Assembly (NCBI GenBank): GCA_963693315.1
Contig: OY856187.1
Location: 383,137,711 to 383,201,710, forward strand
Reading direction: 5' to 3'
Length of the DNA: 64,000 bases
Source of the DNA: Diogma glabrata
Taxonomy: Eukaryota; Arthropoda; Insecta; Diptera; Cylindrotomidae
Made by a program: the position numbers and the translations under genes. Every line of letters begins with the position of its first letter. Positions within the stretch are counted from its first letter, which is position 1. The notes under the pieces were generated by a model that was not told where the DNA came from, did no database searches, and saw nothing but the letters and a program-made list of their open reading frames with translations. Shown here piece after piece: positions 15,001 through 29,700 of the stretch.

Positions 15001-18000
15001 TTTCAAATGTAAAATTTTGGTTTGCAATTTATGGCCTGTTTAAGGTAGCAAACCTGGTATTTTGACTTATTTCGCTTAAATTGACATCTAGAGATTACCG
15101 CTAGCATATTTTTTCAATTTTTTTTTTCTCAAAAATTTTGCAAAAAAAGCATGGGTTAACCCCTTACCTGTTTTTTTAGCGAAAAAAAAAGTTGTCGCAA
15201 ATCTTGGGGAATGACATATAAACTGAAAGGTGGGTCCAAAACAATCCCCTACCTCAAGTTATAGCATAATTGGTAAGCGGGTTTAGCCACAGCACCAGCT
15301 TTGGTTTCAAATGTAAAATTTTGGTTTGCAATTTATGGCCTGTTTAAGGTAGCAAACCTGGTATTTTGACTTATTTCGCTTAAATTGACATCTAGAGATT
15401 ACCGCTAGCATATTTTTTCAATTTTTTTTTTCTCAAAAATTTTGCAAAAAAAGCATGGGTTAACCCCTTACCTGTTTTTTTAGCGAAAAAAAAAGTTGTC
15501 GCAAATCTTGGGGAATGGCATATAAACTGAAAGGTGGGTCCAAAACAATCCCCTACCTCAAGTTATAGCATAATTGGTAAGCGGGTTTAGCCACAGCACC
15601 AGCTTTGGTTTCAAATGTAAAATTTTGGTTTGCAATTTATGGCCTGTTTAAGGTAGCAAACCTGGTATTTTGACTTATTTCGCTTAAATTGACATCTAGA
15701 GATTACCGCTAGCATATTTTTTCAATTTTTTTTTTCTCAAAAATTTTGCAAAAAAAGCATGGGTTAACCCCTTACCTGTTTTTTTAGCGAAAAAAAAAGT
15801 TGTCGCAAATCTTGGGGAATGACATATAAACTGAAAGGTGGGTCCAAAACAATCCCCTACCTCAAGTTATAGCATAATTGGTAAGCGGGTTTAGCCACAG
15901 CACCAGCTTTGGTTTCAAATGTAAAATTTTGGTTTGCAATTTATGGCCTGTTTAAGGTAGCAAACCTGGTATTTTGACTTATTTCGCTTAAATTGACATC
16001 TAGAGATTACCGCTAGCATATTTTTTCAATTTTTTTTTTCTCAAAAATTTTGCAAAAAAAGCATGGGTTAACACCCCTTACCTGTTTTTTTAGCGAAAAA
16101 AAAAGTTGTCGCAAATCTTGGGGAATGACATATAAACTGAAAGGTGGGTCCAAAACAATCCCCTACCTCAAGTTATAGCATAATTGGTAAGCGGGTTTAG
16201 CCACAGCACCAGCTTTGGTTTCAAATGTAAAATTTTGGTTTGCAATTTATGGCCTGTTTAAGGTAGCAAACCTGGTATTTTGACTTATTTCGCTTAAATT
16301 GACATCTAGAGATTACCGCTAGCATATTTTTTCAATTTTTTTTTCTCAAAAATTTTGCAAAAAAAGCATGGGTTAACCCCTTACCTGTTTTTTTAGCGAA
16401 AAAAAAAGTTGTCGCAAATCTTGGGGAATGACATATAAACTGAAAGGTGGGTCCAAAACAATCCCCTACCTCAAGTTATAGCATAATTGGTAAGCGGGTT
16501 TAGCCACAGCACCAGCTTTGGTTTCAAATGTAAAATTTTGGTTTGCAATTTATGGCCTGTTTAAGGTAGCAAACCTGGTATTTTGACTTATTTCGCTTAA
16601 ATTGACATCTAGAGATTACCGCTAGCATATTTTTTCAATTTTTTTTTTCTCAAAAATTTTGCAAAAAAAGCATGGGTTAACCCCTTACCTGTTTTTTTAG
16701 CGAAAAAAAAAGTTGTCGCAAATCTTGGGGAATGGCATATAAACTGAAAGGTGGGTCCAAAACAATCCCCTACCTCAAGTTATAGCATAATTGGTAAGCG
16801 GGTTTAGCCACAGCACCAGCTTTGGTTTCAAATGTAAAATTTTGGTTTGCAATTTATGGCCTGTTTAAGGTAGCAAACCTGGTATTTTGACTTATTTCGC
16901 TTAAATTGACATCTAGAGATTACCGCTAGCATATTTTTTCAATTTTTTTTTTCTCAAAAATTTTGCAAAAAAAGCATGGGTTAACCCCTTACCTGTTTTT
17001 TTAGCGAAAAAAAAAGTTGTCGCAAATCTTGGGGAATGGCATATAAACTGAAAGGTGGGTCCAAAACAATCCCCTACCTCAAGTTATAGCATAATTGGTA
17101 AGCGGGTTTAGCCACAGCACCAGCTTTGGTTTCAAATGTAAAATTTTGGTTTGCAATTTATGGCCTGTTTAAGGTAGCAAACCTGGTATTTTGACTTATT
17201 TCGCTTAAATTGACATCTAGAGATTACCGCTAGCATATTTTTTCAATTTTTTTTTTCTCAAAAATTTTGCAAAAAAAGCATGGGTTAACCCCTTACCTGT
17301 TTTTTTAGCGAAAAAAAAAGTTGTCGCAAATCTTGGGGAATGGCATATAAACTGAAAGGTGGGTCCAAAACAATCCCCTACCTCAAGTTATAGCATAATT
17401 GGTAAGCGGGTTTAGCCACAGCACCAGCTTTGGTTTCAAATGTAAAATTTTGGTTTGCAATTTATGGCCTGTTTAAGGTAGCAAACCTGGTATTTTGACT
17501 TATTTCGCTTAAATTGACATCTAGAGATTACCGCTAGCATATTTTTTCAATTTTTTTTTTCTCAAAAATTTTGCAAAAAAAGCATGGGTTAACCCCTTAC
17601 CTGTTTTTTTAGCGAAAAAAAAAGTTGTCGCAAATCTTGGGGAATGGCATATAAACTGAAAGGTGGGTCCAAAACAATCCCCTACCTCAAGTTATAGCAT
17701 AATTGGTAAGCGGGTTTAGCCACAGCACCAGCTTTGGTTTCAAATGTAAAATTTTGGTTTGCAATTTATGGCCTGTTTAAGGTAGCAAACCTGGTATTTT
17801 GACTTATTTCGCTTAAATTGACATCTAGAGATTACCGCTAGCATATTTTTTCAATTTTTTTTTTCTCAAAAATTTTGCAAAAAAAGCATGGGTTAACCCC
17901 TTACCTGTTTTTTTAGCGAAAAAAAAAGTTGTCGCAAATCTTGGGGAATGGCATATAAACTGAAAGGTGGGTCCAAAACAATCCCCTACCTCAAGTTATA

Positions 18001-21000
18001 GCATAATTGGTAAGCGGGTTTAGCCACAGCACCAGCTTTGGTTTCAAATGTAAAATTTTGGTTTGCAATTTATGGCCTGTTTAAGGTAGCAAACCTGGTA
18101 TTTTGACTTATTTCGCTTAAATTGACATCTAGAGATTACCGCTAGCATATTTTTTCAATTTTTTTTTTCTCAAAAATTTTGCAAAAAAAGCATGGGTTAA
18201 CCCCTTACCTGTTTTTTTAGCGAAAAAAAAAGTTGTCGCAAATCTTGGGGAATGGCATATAAACTGAAAGGTGGGTCCAAAACAATCCCCTACCTCAAGT
18301 TATAGCATAATTGGTAAGCGGGTTTAGCCACAGCACCAGCTTTGGTTTCAAATGTAAAATTTTGGTTTGCAATTTATGGCCTGTTTAAGGTAGCAAACCT
18401 GGTATTTTGACTTATTTCGCTTAAATTGACATCTAGAGATTACCGCTAGCATATTTTTTCAATTTTTTTTTTCTCAAAAATTTTGCAAAAAAAGCATGGG
18501 TTAACCCCTTACCTGTTTTTTTAGCGAAAAAAAAAGTTGTCGCAAATCTTGGGGAATGGCATATAAACTGAAAGGTGGGTCCAAAACAATCCCCTACCTC
18601 AAGTTATAGCATAATTGGTAAGCGGGTTTAGCCACAGCACCAGCTTTGGTTTCAAATGTAAAATTTTGGTTTGCAATTTATGGCCTGTTTAAGGTAGCAA
18701 ACCTGGTATTTTGACTTATTTCGCTTAAATTGACATCTAGAGATTACCGCTAGCATATTTTTTCAATTTTTTTTTTCTCAAAAATTTTGCAAAAAAAGCA
18801 TGGGTTAACCCCTTACCTGTTTTTTTAGCGAAAAAAAAAGTTGTCGCAAATCTTGGGGAATGGCATATAAACTGAAAGGTGGGTCCAAAACAATCCCCTA
18901 CCTCAAGTTATAGCATAATTGGTAAGCGGGTTTAGCCACAGCACCAGCTTTGGTTTCAAATGTAAAATTTTGGTTTGCAATTTATGGCCTGTTTAAGGTA
19001 GCAAACCTGGTATTTTGACTTATTTCGCTTAAATTGACATCTAGAGATTACCGCTAGCATATTTTTTCAATTTTTTTTTTCTCAAAAATTTTGCAAAAAA
19101 AGCATGGGTTAACCCCTTACCTGTTTTTTTAGCGAAAAAAAAAGTTGTCGCAAATCTTGGGGAATGGCATATAAACTGAAAGGTGGGTCCAAAACAATCC
19201 CCTACCTCAAGTTATAGCATAATTGGTAAGCGGGTTTAGCCACAGCACCAGCTTTGGTTTCAAATGTAAAATTTTGGTTTGCAATTTATGGCCTGTTTAA
19301 GGTAGCAAACCTGGTATTTTGACTTATTTCGCTTAAATTGACATCTAGAGATTACCGCTAGCATATTTTTTCAATTTTTTTTTTCTCAAAAATTTTGCAA
19401 AAAAAGCATGGGTTAACCCCTTACCTGTTTTTTTAGCGAAAAAAAAAGTTGTCGCAAATCTTGGGGAATGGCATATAAACTGAAAGGTGGGTCCAAAACA
19501 ATCCCCTACCTCAAGTTATAGCATAATTGGTAAGCGGGTTTAGCCACAGCACCAGCTTTGGTTTCAAATGTAAAATTTTGGTTTGCAATTTATGGCCTGT
19601 TTAAGGTAGCAAACCTGGTATTTTGACTTATTTCGCTTAAATTGACATCTAGAGATTACCGCTAGCATATTTTTTCAATTTTTTTTTTCTCAAAAATTTT
19701 GCAAAAAAAGCATGGGTTAACCCCTTACCTGTTTTTTTAGCGAAAAAAAAAGTTGTCGCAAATCTTGGGGAATGGCATATAAACTGAAAGGTGGGTCCAA
19801 AACAATCCCCTACCTCAAGTTATAGCATAATTGGTAAGCGGGTTTAGCCACAGCACCAGCTTTGGTTTCAAATGTAAAATTTTGGTTTGCAATTTATGGC
19901 CTGTTTAAGGTAGCAAACCTGGTATTTTGACTTATTTCGCTTAAATTGACATCTAGAGATTACCGCTAGCATATTTTTTCAATTTTTTTTTTCTCAAAAA
20001 TTTTGCAAAAAAAGCATGGGTTAACCCCTTACCTGTTTTTTTAGCGAAAAAAAAAGTTGTCGCAAATCTTGGGGAATGGCATATAAACTGAAAGGTGGGT
20101 CCAAAACAATCCCCTACCTCAAGTTATAGCATAATTGGTAAGCGGGTTTAGCCACAGCACCAGCTTTGGTTTCAAATGTAAAATTTTGGTTTGCAATTTA
20201 TGGCCTGTTTAAGGTAGCAAACCTGGTATTTTGACTTATTTCGCTTAAATTGACATCTAGAGATTACCGCTAGCATATTTTTTCAATTTTTTTTTTCTCA
20301 AAAATTTTGCAAAAAAAGCATGGGTTAACCCCTTACCTGTTTTTTTAGCGAAAAAAAAAGTTGTCGCAAATCTTGGGGAATGGCATATAAACTGAAAGGT
20401 GGGTCCAAAACAATCCCCTACCTCAAGTTATAGCATAATTGGTAAGCGGGTTTAGCCACAGCACCAGCTTTGGTTTCAAATGTAAAATTTTGGTTTGCAA
20501 TTTATGGCCTGTTTAAGGTAGCAAACCTGGTATTTTGACTTATTTCGCTTAAATTGACATCTAGAGATTACCGCTAGCATATTTTTTCAATTTTTTTTTT
20601 CTCAAAAATTTTGCAAAAAAAGCATGGGTTAACCCCTTACCTGTTTTTTTAGCGAAAAAAAAAGTTGTCGCAAATCTTGGGGAATAGCATATAAACTGAA
20701 AGGTGGGTCCAAAACAATCCCCTACCTCAAGTTATAGCATAATTGGTAAGCGGGTTTAGCCACAGCACCAGCTTTGGTTTCAAATGTAAAATTTTGGTTT
20801 GCAATTTATGGCCTGTTTAAGGTAGCAAACCTGGTATTTTGACTTATTTCGCTTAAATTGACATCTAGAGATTACCGCTAGCATATTTTTTCAATTTTTT
20901 TTTTCTCAAAAATTTTGCAAAAAAAGCATGGGTTAACCCCTTACCTGTTTTTTTAGCGAAAAAAAAAGTTGTCGCAAATCTTGGGGAATGGCATATAAAC

Positions 21001-21100
21001 TGAAAGGTGGGTCCAAAACAATCCCCTACCTCAAGTTATAGCATAATTGGTAAGCGGGTTTAGCCACAGCACCAGCTTTGGTTTCAAATGTAAAATTTTG
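1..21100. repeat. Satellite subfamily A block
   Basis: Monomers here carry GGTTTGCAATT, CCGCTAGCAT and AAAAAAAGCATGGG. Two interspersed subtypes differ just after the T run: CTCAAAAATT or GACAAAAATT. CTC types dominate at about 1-4 kb (mixed) and 13-21 kb, and GAC types dominate at about 4.4-12.7 kb. Small private variants cluster in neighbouring monomers. Examples are AAACAAAAAGG near 8833 and 9137, CCTCTACC near 10.7, 11.0 and 12.8 kb, and GAATGACATA near 15.2, 15.8, 16.1 and 16.4 kb. This is the expected footprint of local copying. One monomer near 7191 has the family-B base (CCGCCAGCAT) on an otherwise A background. Confidence 0.9.
1825..4560. repeat. Seven-monomer (~2.13 kb) duplicated segment in the satellite
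   Basis: A rare pair of linked variants occurs twice. The monomer near 1825-2128 has TTTTGAAAAAAAAGC instead of TTTTGCAAAAAAAGC, and the next monomer has ACCTCAATTTATAGC (near 2171) instead of ACCTCAAGTTATAGC. The same pair recurs near 4190 and 4303. The spacing of 2132 bp equals seven monomers. The CTC/GAC subtype order of the intervening monomers is similar but not identical, so later conversion has blurred the copy. Confidence 0.65.
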
Positions 21101-23404
21101 GTTATCAATTTATGGCCTGTTTAAGGTAGCAAACCTGGTATTTTGACTTATTTCGCTTAAATTGACATCTAGAGATTACCGCCAGCATATTTTTTCAATT
21201 TTTTTTTTGACAAAAATTTTGCAAAAAAATCATGGGTTAACCCCTTACCTGTTTTTTTAGCGAAAAAAAAAGTTGTCGCAAATCTTGGGGAATGGCATAT
21301 AAACTGAAAGGTGGGTCCAAAACAATCCCCTACCTCAAGTTATAGCATAATTGGTAAGCGGGTTTAGCCACAGCACCAGCTTTGGTTTCAAATGTAAAAT
21401 TTTGGTTTGCAATTTATGGCCTGTTTAAGGTAGCAAACCTGGTATTTTGACTTATTTCGCTTAAATTGACATCTAGAGATTACCGCTAGCATATTTTTTC
21501 AATTTTTTTTTTCTCAAAAATTTTGCAAAAAAAGCATGGGTTAACCCCTTACCTGTTTTTTTAGCGAAAAAAAAAGTTGTCGCAAATCTTGGGGAATGGC
21601 ATATAAACTGAAAGGTGGGTCCAAAACAATCCCCTACCTCAAGTTATAGCATAATTGGTAAGCGGGTTTAGCCACAGCACCAGCTTTGGTTTCAAATGTA
21701 AAATTTTGGTTTGCAATTTATGGCCTGTTTAAGGTAGCAAACCTGGTATTTTGACTTATTTCGCTTAAATTGACATCTAGAGATTACCGCTAGCATATTT
21801 TTTCAATTTTTTTTTTCTCAAAATTTTGCAAAAAAAAGCATGGCCCTTACCTGTTTTTTTAGCGAAAAAAAAAGTTGTCGCAAATCTTGGGGAATGGCAT
21901 ATAAACTGAAAGGTGGGTCCAAAACAATCCCCTACCTCAAGTTATAGCATAATTGGTAAGCGGGTTTAGCCACAGCACCAGCTTTGGTTTCAAATGTAAA
22001 ATTTTGGTTATCAATTTATGGCCTGTTTAAGGTAGCAAACCTGGTATTTTGACTTATTTCGCTTAAATTGACATCTAGAGATTACCGCCAGCATATTTTT
22101 TCAATTTTTTTTTTGACAAAAATTTTGCAAAAAAATCATGGGTTAACCCCTTACCTGTTTTTTTAGCGAAAAAAAAAGTTGTCGCAAATCTTGGGAATGG
22201 CATATAAACTGAAAGGTGGGTCCAAAACAATCCCCTACCTCAAGTTATAGCATAATTGGTAAGCGGGTTTAGCCACAGCACCAGCTTTGGTTTCAAATGT
22301 AAAATTTTGGTTATCAATTTATGGCCTGTTTAAGGTAGCAAACCTGGTATTTTGACTTATTTCGCTTAAATTGACATCTAGAGATTACCGCCAGCATATT
22401 TTTTCAATTTTTTTTTTGACAAAAATTTTGCAAAAAAATCATGGGTTAACCCCTTACCTGTTTTTTTAGCGAAAAAAAAAGTTGTCGCAAATCTTGGGGA
22501 ATGGCATATAAACTGAAAGGTGGGTCCAAAACAATCCCCTACCTCAAGTTATAGCATAATTGGTAAGCGGGTTTAGCCACAGCACCAGCTTTGGTTTCAA
22601 ATGTAAAATTTTGGTTATCAATTTATGGCCTGTTTAAGGTAGCAAACCTGGTATTTTGACTTATTTCGCTTAAATTGACATCTAGAGATTACCGCCAGCA
22701 TATTTTTTCAATTTTTTTTTTGACAAAAATTTTGCAAAAAAATCATGGGTTAACCCCTTACCTGTTTTTTTAGCGAAAAAAAAAGTTGTCGCAAATCTTG
22801 GGGAATGGCATATAATCTGAAAGGTGGGTCCAAAACAATCCCCTACCTCAAGTTATAGCATAATTGGTAAGCGGGTTTAGCCACAGCACCAGCTTTGGTT
22901 TCAAATGTAAAATTTTGGTTATCAATTTATGGCCTGTTTAAGGTAGCAAACCTGGTATTTTGACTTATTTCGCTTAAATTGACATCTAGAGATTACCGCC
23001 AGCATATTTTTTCAATTTTTTTTTTGACAAAAATTTTGCAAAAAAATCATGGGTTAACCCCTTACCTGTTTTTTTAGCGAAAAAAAAAGTTGTCGCAAAT
23101 CTTGGGGAATGGCATATAAACTGAAAGGTGGGTCCAAAACAATCCCCTACCTCAAGTTATAGCATAATTGGTAAGCGGGTTTAGCCACAGCACCAGCTTT
23201 GGTTTCAAATGTAAAATTTTGGTTATCAATTTATGGCCTGTTTAAGGTAGCAAACCTGGTATTTTGACTTATTTCGCTTAAATTGACATCTAGAGATTAC
23301 CGCCAGCATATTTTTTCAATTTTTTTTTGACAAAAATTTTGCAAAAAAAGCATGGGTTAACCCCTTACCTGTTTTTTTAGCGAAAAAAAAAGTTGTCGCA
23401 AATC

Positions 23405-26400
23405 TTGGGGAATGGCATATAAACTGAAAGGTGGGTCCAAAACAATCCCCTACTTCAAGTTATAGCATAATTGGTAAGCGGGTTTAGCCACAGCACCAGC
23501 TTTGGTTTCAAATGTAAAATTTTGGTTATCAATTTATGGCCTGTTTAAGGTAGCAAACCTGGTATTTTGACTTATTTCGCTTAAATTGACATCTAGAGAT
23601 TACCGCCAGCATATTTTTTCAATTTTTTTTTTGACAAAAATTTTGCAAAAAAAGCATGGGTTAACCCCTTACCTGTTTTTTTAGCGAAAAAAAAAGTTGT
23701 CGCAAATCTTGGGGAATGGCATATAATCTGAAAGGTGGGTCCAAAACAATCCCCTACCTCAAGTTATAGCATAATTGGTAAGCGGGTTTAGCCACAGCAC
23801 CAGCTTTGGTTTCAAATGTAAAATTTTGGTTATCAATTTATGGCCTGTTTAAGGTAGCAAACCTGGTATTTTGACTTATTTCGCTTAAATTGACATCTAG
23901 AGATTACCGCCAGCATATTTTTTCAATTTTTTTTTGACAAAAATTTTGCAAAAAAATCATGGGTTAACCCCTTACCTGTTTTTTTAGCGAAAAAAAAAGT
24001 TGTCGCAAATCTTGGGGAATGGCATATAAACTGAAAGGTGGGTCCAAAACAATCCCCTACCTCAAGTTATAGCATAATTGGTAAGCGGGTTTAGCCACAG
24101 CACCAGCTTTGGTTTCAAATGTAAAATTTTGGTTATCAATTTATGGCCTGTTTAAGGTAGCAAACCTGGTATTTTGACTTATTTCGCTTAAATTGACATC
24201 TAGAGATTACCGCCAGCATATTTTTTCAATTTTTTTTTTGACAAAAATTTTGCAAAAAAATCATGGGTTAACCCCTTACCTGTTTTTTTAGCGAAAAAAA
24301 AAGTTGTCGCAAATCTTGGGGAATGGCATATAATCTGAAAGGTGGGTCCAAAACAAACCCCTACCTCAAGTTATAGCATAATTGGTAAGCGGGTTTAGCC
24401 ACAGCACCAGCTTTGGTTTCAAATGTAAAATTTTGGTTATCAATTTATGGCCTGTTTAAGGTAGCAAACCTGGTATTTTGACTTATTTCGCTTAAATTGA
24501 CATCTAGAGATTACCGCCAGCATATTTTTTCAATTTTTTTTTTGACAAAAATTTTGCAAAAAAATCATGGGTTAACCCCTTACCTGTTTTTTTAGCGAAA
24601 AAAAAAGTTGTCGCAAATCTTGGGGAATGGCATATAATCTGAAAGGTGGGTCCAAAACAATCCCCTACCTCAAGTTATAGCATAATTGGTAAGCGGGTTT
24701 AGCCACAGCACCAGCTTTGGTTTCAAATGTAAAATTTTGGTTATCAATTTATGACCTGTTTAAGGTAGCAAACCTGGTATTTTGACTTATTTCGCTTAAA
24801 TTGACATCTAGAGATTACCGCCAGCATATTTTTTCAATTTTTTTTTTGACAAAAATTTTGCAAAAAAAGCATGGGTTAACCCCTTACCTGTTTTTTTAGC
24901 GAAAAAAAAAGTTGTCGCAAATCTTGGGGAATGGCATATAAACTAAAGGTGGGTCCAAAACAATCCCCTACTTCAAGTTATAGCATAATTGGTAAGCGGG
25001 TTTAGCCACAGCACCAGCTTTGGTTTCAAATGTAAAATTTTGGTTATCAATTTATGGCCTGTTTAAGGTAGCAAACCTGGTATTTTGACTTATTTCGCTT
25101 AAATTGACATCTAGAGATTACCGCCAGCATATGTTTTCAATTTTTTTTTTGACAAAAATTTTGCAAAAAAATCATGGGTTAACCCCTTACCTGTTTTTTT
25201 AGCGAAAAAAAAAGTTGTCGCAAATCTTGGGGAATGGCATATAAACTGAAAGGTGGGTCCAAAACAATCCCCTACCTCAAGTTATAGCATAATTGGTAAG
25301 CGGGTTTAGCCACAGCACCAGCTTTGGTTTCAAATGTAAAATTTTGGTTATCAATTTATGGCCTGTTTAAGGTAGCAAACCTGGTATTTTGACTTATTTC
25401 GCTTAAATTGACATCTAGAGATTACCGCCAGCATATTTTTTCAATTTTTTTTTTGACAAAAATTTTGCAAAAAAATCATGGGTTAACCCCTTACCTGTTT
25501 TTTTAGCGAAAAAAAAAGTTGTCGCAAATCTTGGGGAATGGCATATAATCTGAAAGGTGGGTCCAAAACAATCCCCTACCTCAAGTTATAGCATAATTGG
25601 TAAGCGGGTTTAGCCACAGCACCAGCTTTGGTTTCAAATGTAAAATTTTGGTTATCAATTTATGGCCTGTTTAAGGTAGCAAACCTGGTATTTTGACTTA
25701 TTTCGCTTAAATTGACATCTAGAGATTACCGCCAGCATATTTTTTCAATTTTTTTTTTGACAAAAATTTTGCAAAAAAATCATGGGTTAACCCCTTACCT
25801 GTTTTTTTAGCGAAAAAAAAAGTTGTCGCAAATCTTGGGGAATGGCATATAATCTGAAAGGTGGGTCCAAAACAAACCCCTACCTCAAGTTATAGCATAA
25901 TTGGTAAGCGGGTTTAGCCACAGCACCAGCTTTGGTTTCAAATGTAAAATTTTGGTTATCAATTTATGGCCTGTTTAAGGTAGCAAACCTGGTATTTTGA
26001 CTTATTTCGCTTAAATTGACATCTAGAGATTACCGCCAGCATATTTTTTCAATTTTTTTTTTGACAAAAATTTTGCAAAAAAATCATGGGTTAACCCCTT
26101 ACCTGTTTTTTTAGCGAAAAAAAAAGTTGTCGCAAATCTTGGGGAATGGCATATAATCTGAAAGGTGGGTCCAAAACAATCCCCTACCTCAAGTTATAGC
26201 ATAATTGGTAAGCGGGTTTAGCCACAGCACCAGCTTTGGTTTCAAATGTAAAATTTTGGTTATCAATTTATGGCCTGTTTAAGGTAGCAAACCTGGTATT
26301 TTGACTTATTTCGCTTAAATTGACATCTAGAGATTACCGCCAGCATATTTTTTCAATTTTTTTTTTGACAAAAATTTTGCAAAAAAAGCATGGGTTAACC

Positions 26401-26760
26401 CCTTACCTGTTTTTTTAGCGAAAAAAAAAGTTGTCGCAAATCTTGGGGAATGGCATATAAACTGAAAGGTGGGTCCAAAACAATCCCCTACTTCAAGTTA
26501 TAGCATAATTGGTAAGCGGGTTTAGCCACAGCACCAGCTTTGGTTTCAAATGTAAAATTTTGGTTATCAATTTATGGCCTGTTTAAGGTAGCAAACCTGG
26601 TATTTTGACTTATTTCGCTTAAATTGACATCTAGAGATTACCGCCAGCATATGTTTTCAATTTTTTTTTTGACAAAAATTTTGCAAAAAAATCATGGGTT
26701 AACCCCTTACCTGTTTTTTTAGCGAAAAAAAAAGTTGTCGCAAATCTTGGGGAATGGCAT
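23405..26760. repeat. Five-monomer (~1.52 kb) higher-order repeat in the satellite
   Basis: Several rare variants recur at the same five-monomer spacing. CTACTTCAAG occurs near 23452, 24970 and 26489 (steps of about 1518). ACAAACCCCTACC occurs near 24353 and 25871. CATATGTTTTCAA occurs near 25129 and 26649. The order of the ATAATCTG and ATAAACTG subtypes in between also repeats. CATATGTTTTC appears once more near 28779, seven monomers further on, so the register slips there. Confidence 0.75.
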
Positions 26761-29700
26761 ATAAACTGAAAGGTGGGTCCAAAACAATCCCCTACTTCAA
26801 GTTATAGCATAATTGGTAAGCGGGCTTAGCCACAGCACCAGCTTTGGTTTCAAATGTAAAATTTTGGTTATCAATTTATGGCCTGTTTAAGGTAGCAAAC
26901 CTGGTATTTTGACTTATTTCGCTTAAATTGACATCTAGAGATTACCGCCAGCATATTTTTTCAATTTTTTTTTTGACAAAAATTTTGCAAAAAAATCATG
27001 GGTTAACCCCTTACCTGTTTTTTTAGCGAAAAAAAAAGTTGTCGCAAATCTTGGGGAATGGCATATAAACTGAAAGGTGGGTCCAAAACAATCCCCTACC
27101 TCAAGTTATAGCATAATTGGTAAGCGGGTTTAGCCACAGCACCAGCTTTGGTTTCAAATGTAAAATTTTGGTTATCAATTTATGGCCTGTTTAAGGTAGC
27201 AAACCTGGTATTTTGACTTATTTCGCTTAAATTGACATCTAGAGATTACCGCCAGCATATTTTTTCAATTTTTTTTTTGACAAAAATTTTGCAAAAAAAG
27301 CATGGGTTAACCCCTTACCTGTTTTTTTAGCGAAAAAAAAAGTTGTCGCAAATCTTGGGGAATGGCATATAAACTGAAAGGTGGGTCCAAAACAATCCCC
27401 TACTTCAAGTTATAGCATAATTGGTAAGCGGGTTTAGCCACAGCACCAGCTTTGGTTTCAAATGTAAAATTTTGGTTATCAATTTATGGCCTGTTTAAGG
27501 TAGCAAACCTGGTATTTTGACTTATTTCGCTTAAATTGACATCTAGAGATTACCGCCAGCATATTTTTTCAATTTTTTTTTTGACAAAAATTTTGCAAAA
27601 AAAGCATGGGTTAACCCCTTACCTGTTTTTTTAGCGAAAAAAAAAGTTGTCGCAAATCTTGGGGAATGGCATATAAACTGAAAGGTGGGTCCAAAACAAT
27701 CCCCTACCTCAAGTTATAGCATAATTGGTAAGCGGGTTTAGCCACAGCACCAGCTTTGGTTTCAAATGTAAAATTTTGGTTATCAATTTATGGCCTGTTT
27801 AAGGTAGCAAACCTGGTATTTTGACTTATTTCGCTTAAATTGACATCTAGAGATTACCGCCAGCATATTTTTTCAATTTTTTTTTTGACAAAAATTTTGC
27901 AAAAAAATCATGGGTTAACCCCTTACCTGTTTTTTTAGCGAAAAAAAAAGTTGTCGCAAATCTTGGGGAATGGCATATAAACTGAAAGGTGGGTCCAAAA
28001 CAATCCCCTACCTCAAGTTATAGCATAATTGGTAAGCGGGTTTAGCCACAGCACCAGCTTTGGTTTCAAATGTAAAATTTTGGTTATCAATTTATGGCCT
28101 GTTTAAGGTAGCAAACCTGGTATTTTGACTTATTTCGCTTAAATTGACATCTAGAGATTACCGCCAGCATATTTTTTCAATTTTTTTTTTGACAAAAATT
28201 TTGCAAAAAAATCATGGGTTAACCCCTTACCTGTTTTTTTAGCGAAAAAAAAAGTTGTCGCAAATCTTGGGGAATGGCATATAAACTGAAAGGTGGGTCC
28301 AAAACAATCCCCTACCTCAAGTTATAGCATAATTGGTAAGCGGGTTTAGCCACAGCACCAGCTTTGGTTTCAAATGTAAAATTTTGGTTATCAATTTATG
28401 GCCTGTTTAAGGTAGCAAACCTGGTATTTTGACTTATTTCGCTTAAATTGACATCTAGAGATTACCGCCAGCATATTTTTTCAATTTTTTTTTTGACAAA
28501 AATTTTGCAAAAAAAGCATGGGTTAACCCCTTACCTGTTTTTTTAGCGAAAAAAAAAGTTGTCGCAAATCTTGGGGAATGGCATATAAACTGAAAGGTGG
28601 GTCCAAAACAATCCCCTACTTCAAGTTATAGCATAATTGGTAAGCGGGTTTAGCCACAGCACCAGCTTTGGTTTCAAATGTAAAATTTTGGTTATCAATT
28701 TATGGCCTGTTTAAGGTAGCAAACCTGGTATTTTGACTTATTTCGCTTAAATTGACATCTAGAGATTACCGCCAGCATATGTTTTCAATTTTTTTTTTGA
28801 CAAAAATTTTGCAAAAAAATCATGGGTTAACCCCTTACCTGTTTTTTTAGCGAAAAAAAAAGTTGTCGCAAATCTTGGGGAATGGCATATAATCTGAAAG
28901 GTGGGTCCAAAACAATCCCCTACCTCAAGTTATAGCATAATTGGTAAGCGGGTTTAGCCACAGCACCAGCTTTGGTTTCAAATGTAAAATTTTGGTTATC
29001 AATTTATGGCCTGTTTAAGGTAGCAAACCTGGTATTTTGACTTATTTCGCTTAAATTGACATCTAGAGATTACCGCCAGCATATTTTTTCAATTTTTTTT
29101 TGACAAAAATTTTGCAAAAAAAGCATGGGTTAACCCCTTACCTGTTTTTTTAGCGAAAAAAAAAGTTGTCGCAAATCTTGGGGAATGGCATATAAACTGA
29201 AAGGTGGGTCCAAAACAATCCCCTACTTCAAGTTATAGCATAATTGGTAAGCGGGTTTAGCCACAGCACCAGCTTTGGTTTCAAATGTAAAATTTTGGTT
29301 ATCAATTTATGGCCTGTTTAAGGTAGCAAACCTGGTATTTTGACTTATTTCGCTTAAATTGACATCTAGAGATTACCGCCAGCATATTTTTTCAATTTTT
29401 TTTTTGACAAAAATTTTGCAAAAAAATCATGGGTTAACCCCTTACCTGTTTTTTTAGCGAAAAAAAAAGTTGTCGCAAATCTTGGGGAATGGCATATAAA
29501 CTGAAAGGTGGGTCCAAAACAATCCCCTACCTCAAGTTATAGCATAATTGGTAAGCGGGTTTAGCCACAGCACCAGCTTTGGTTTCAAATGTAAAATTTT
29601 GGTTATCAATTTATGGCCTGTTTAAGGTAGCAAACATGGTATTTTGACTTATTTCGCTTAAATTGACATCTAGAGATTACCGCCAGCATATTTTTTCAAT

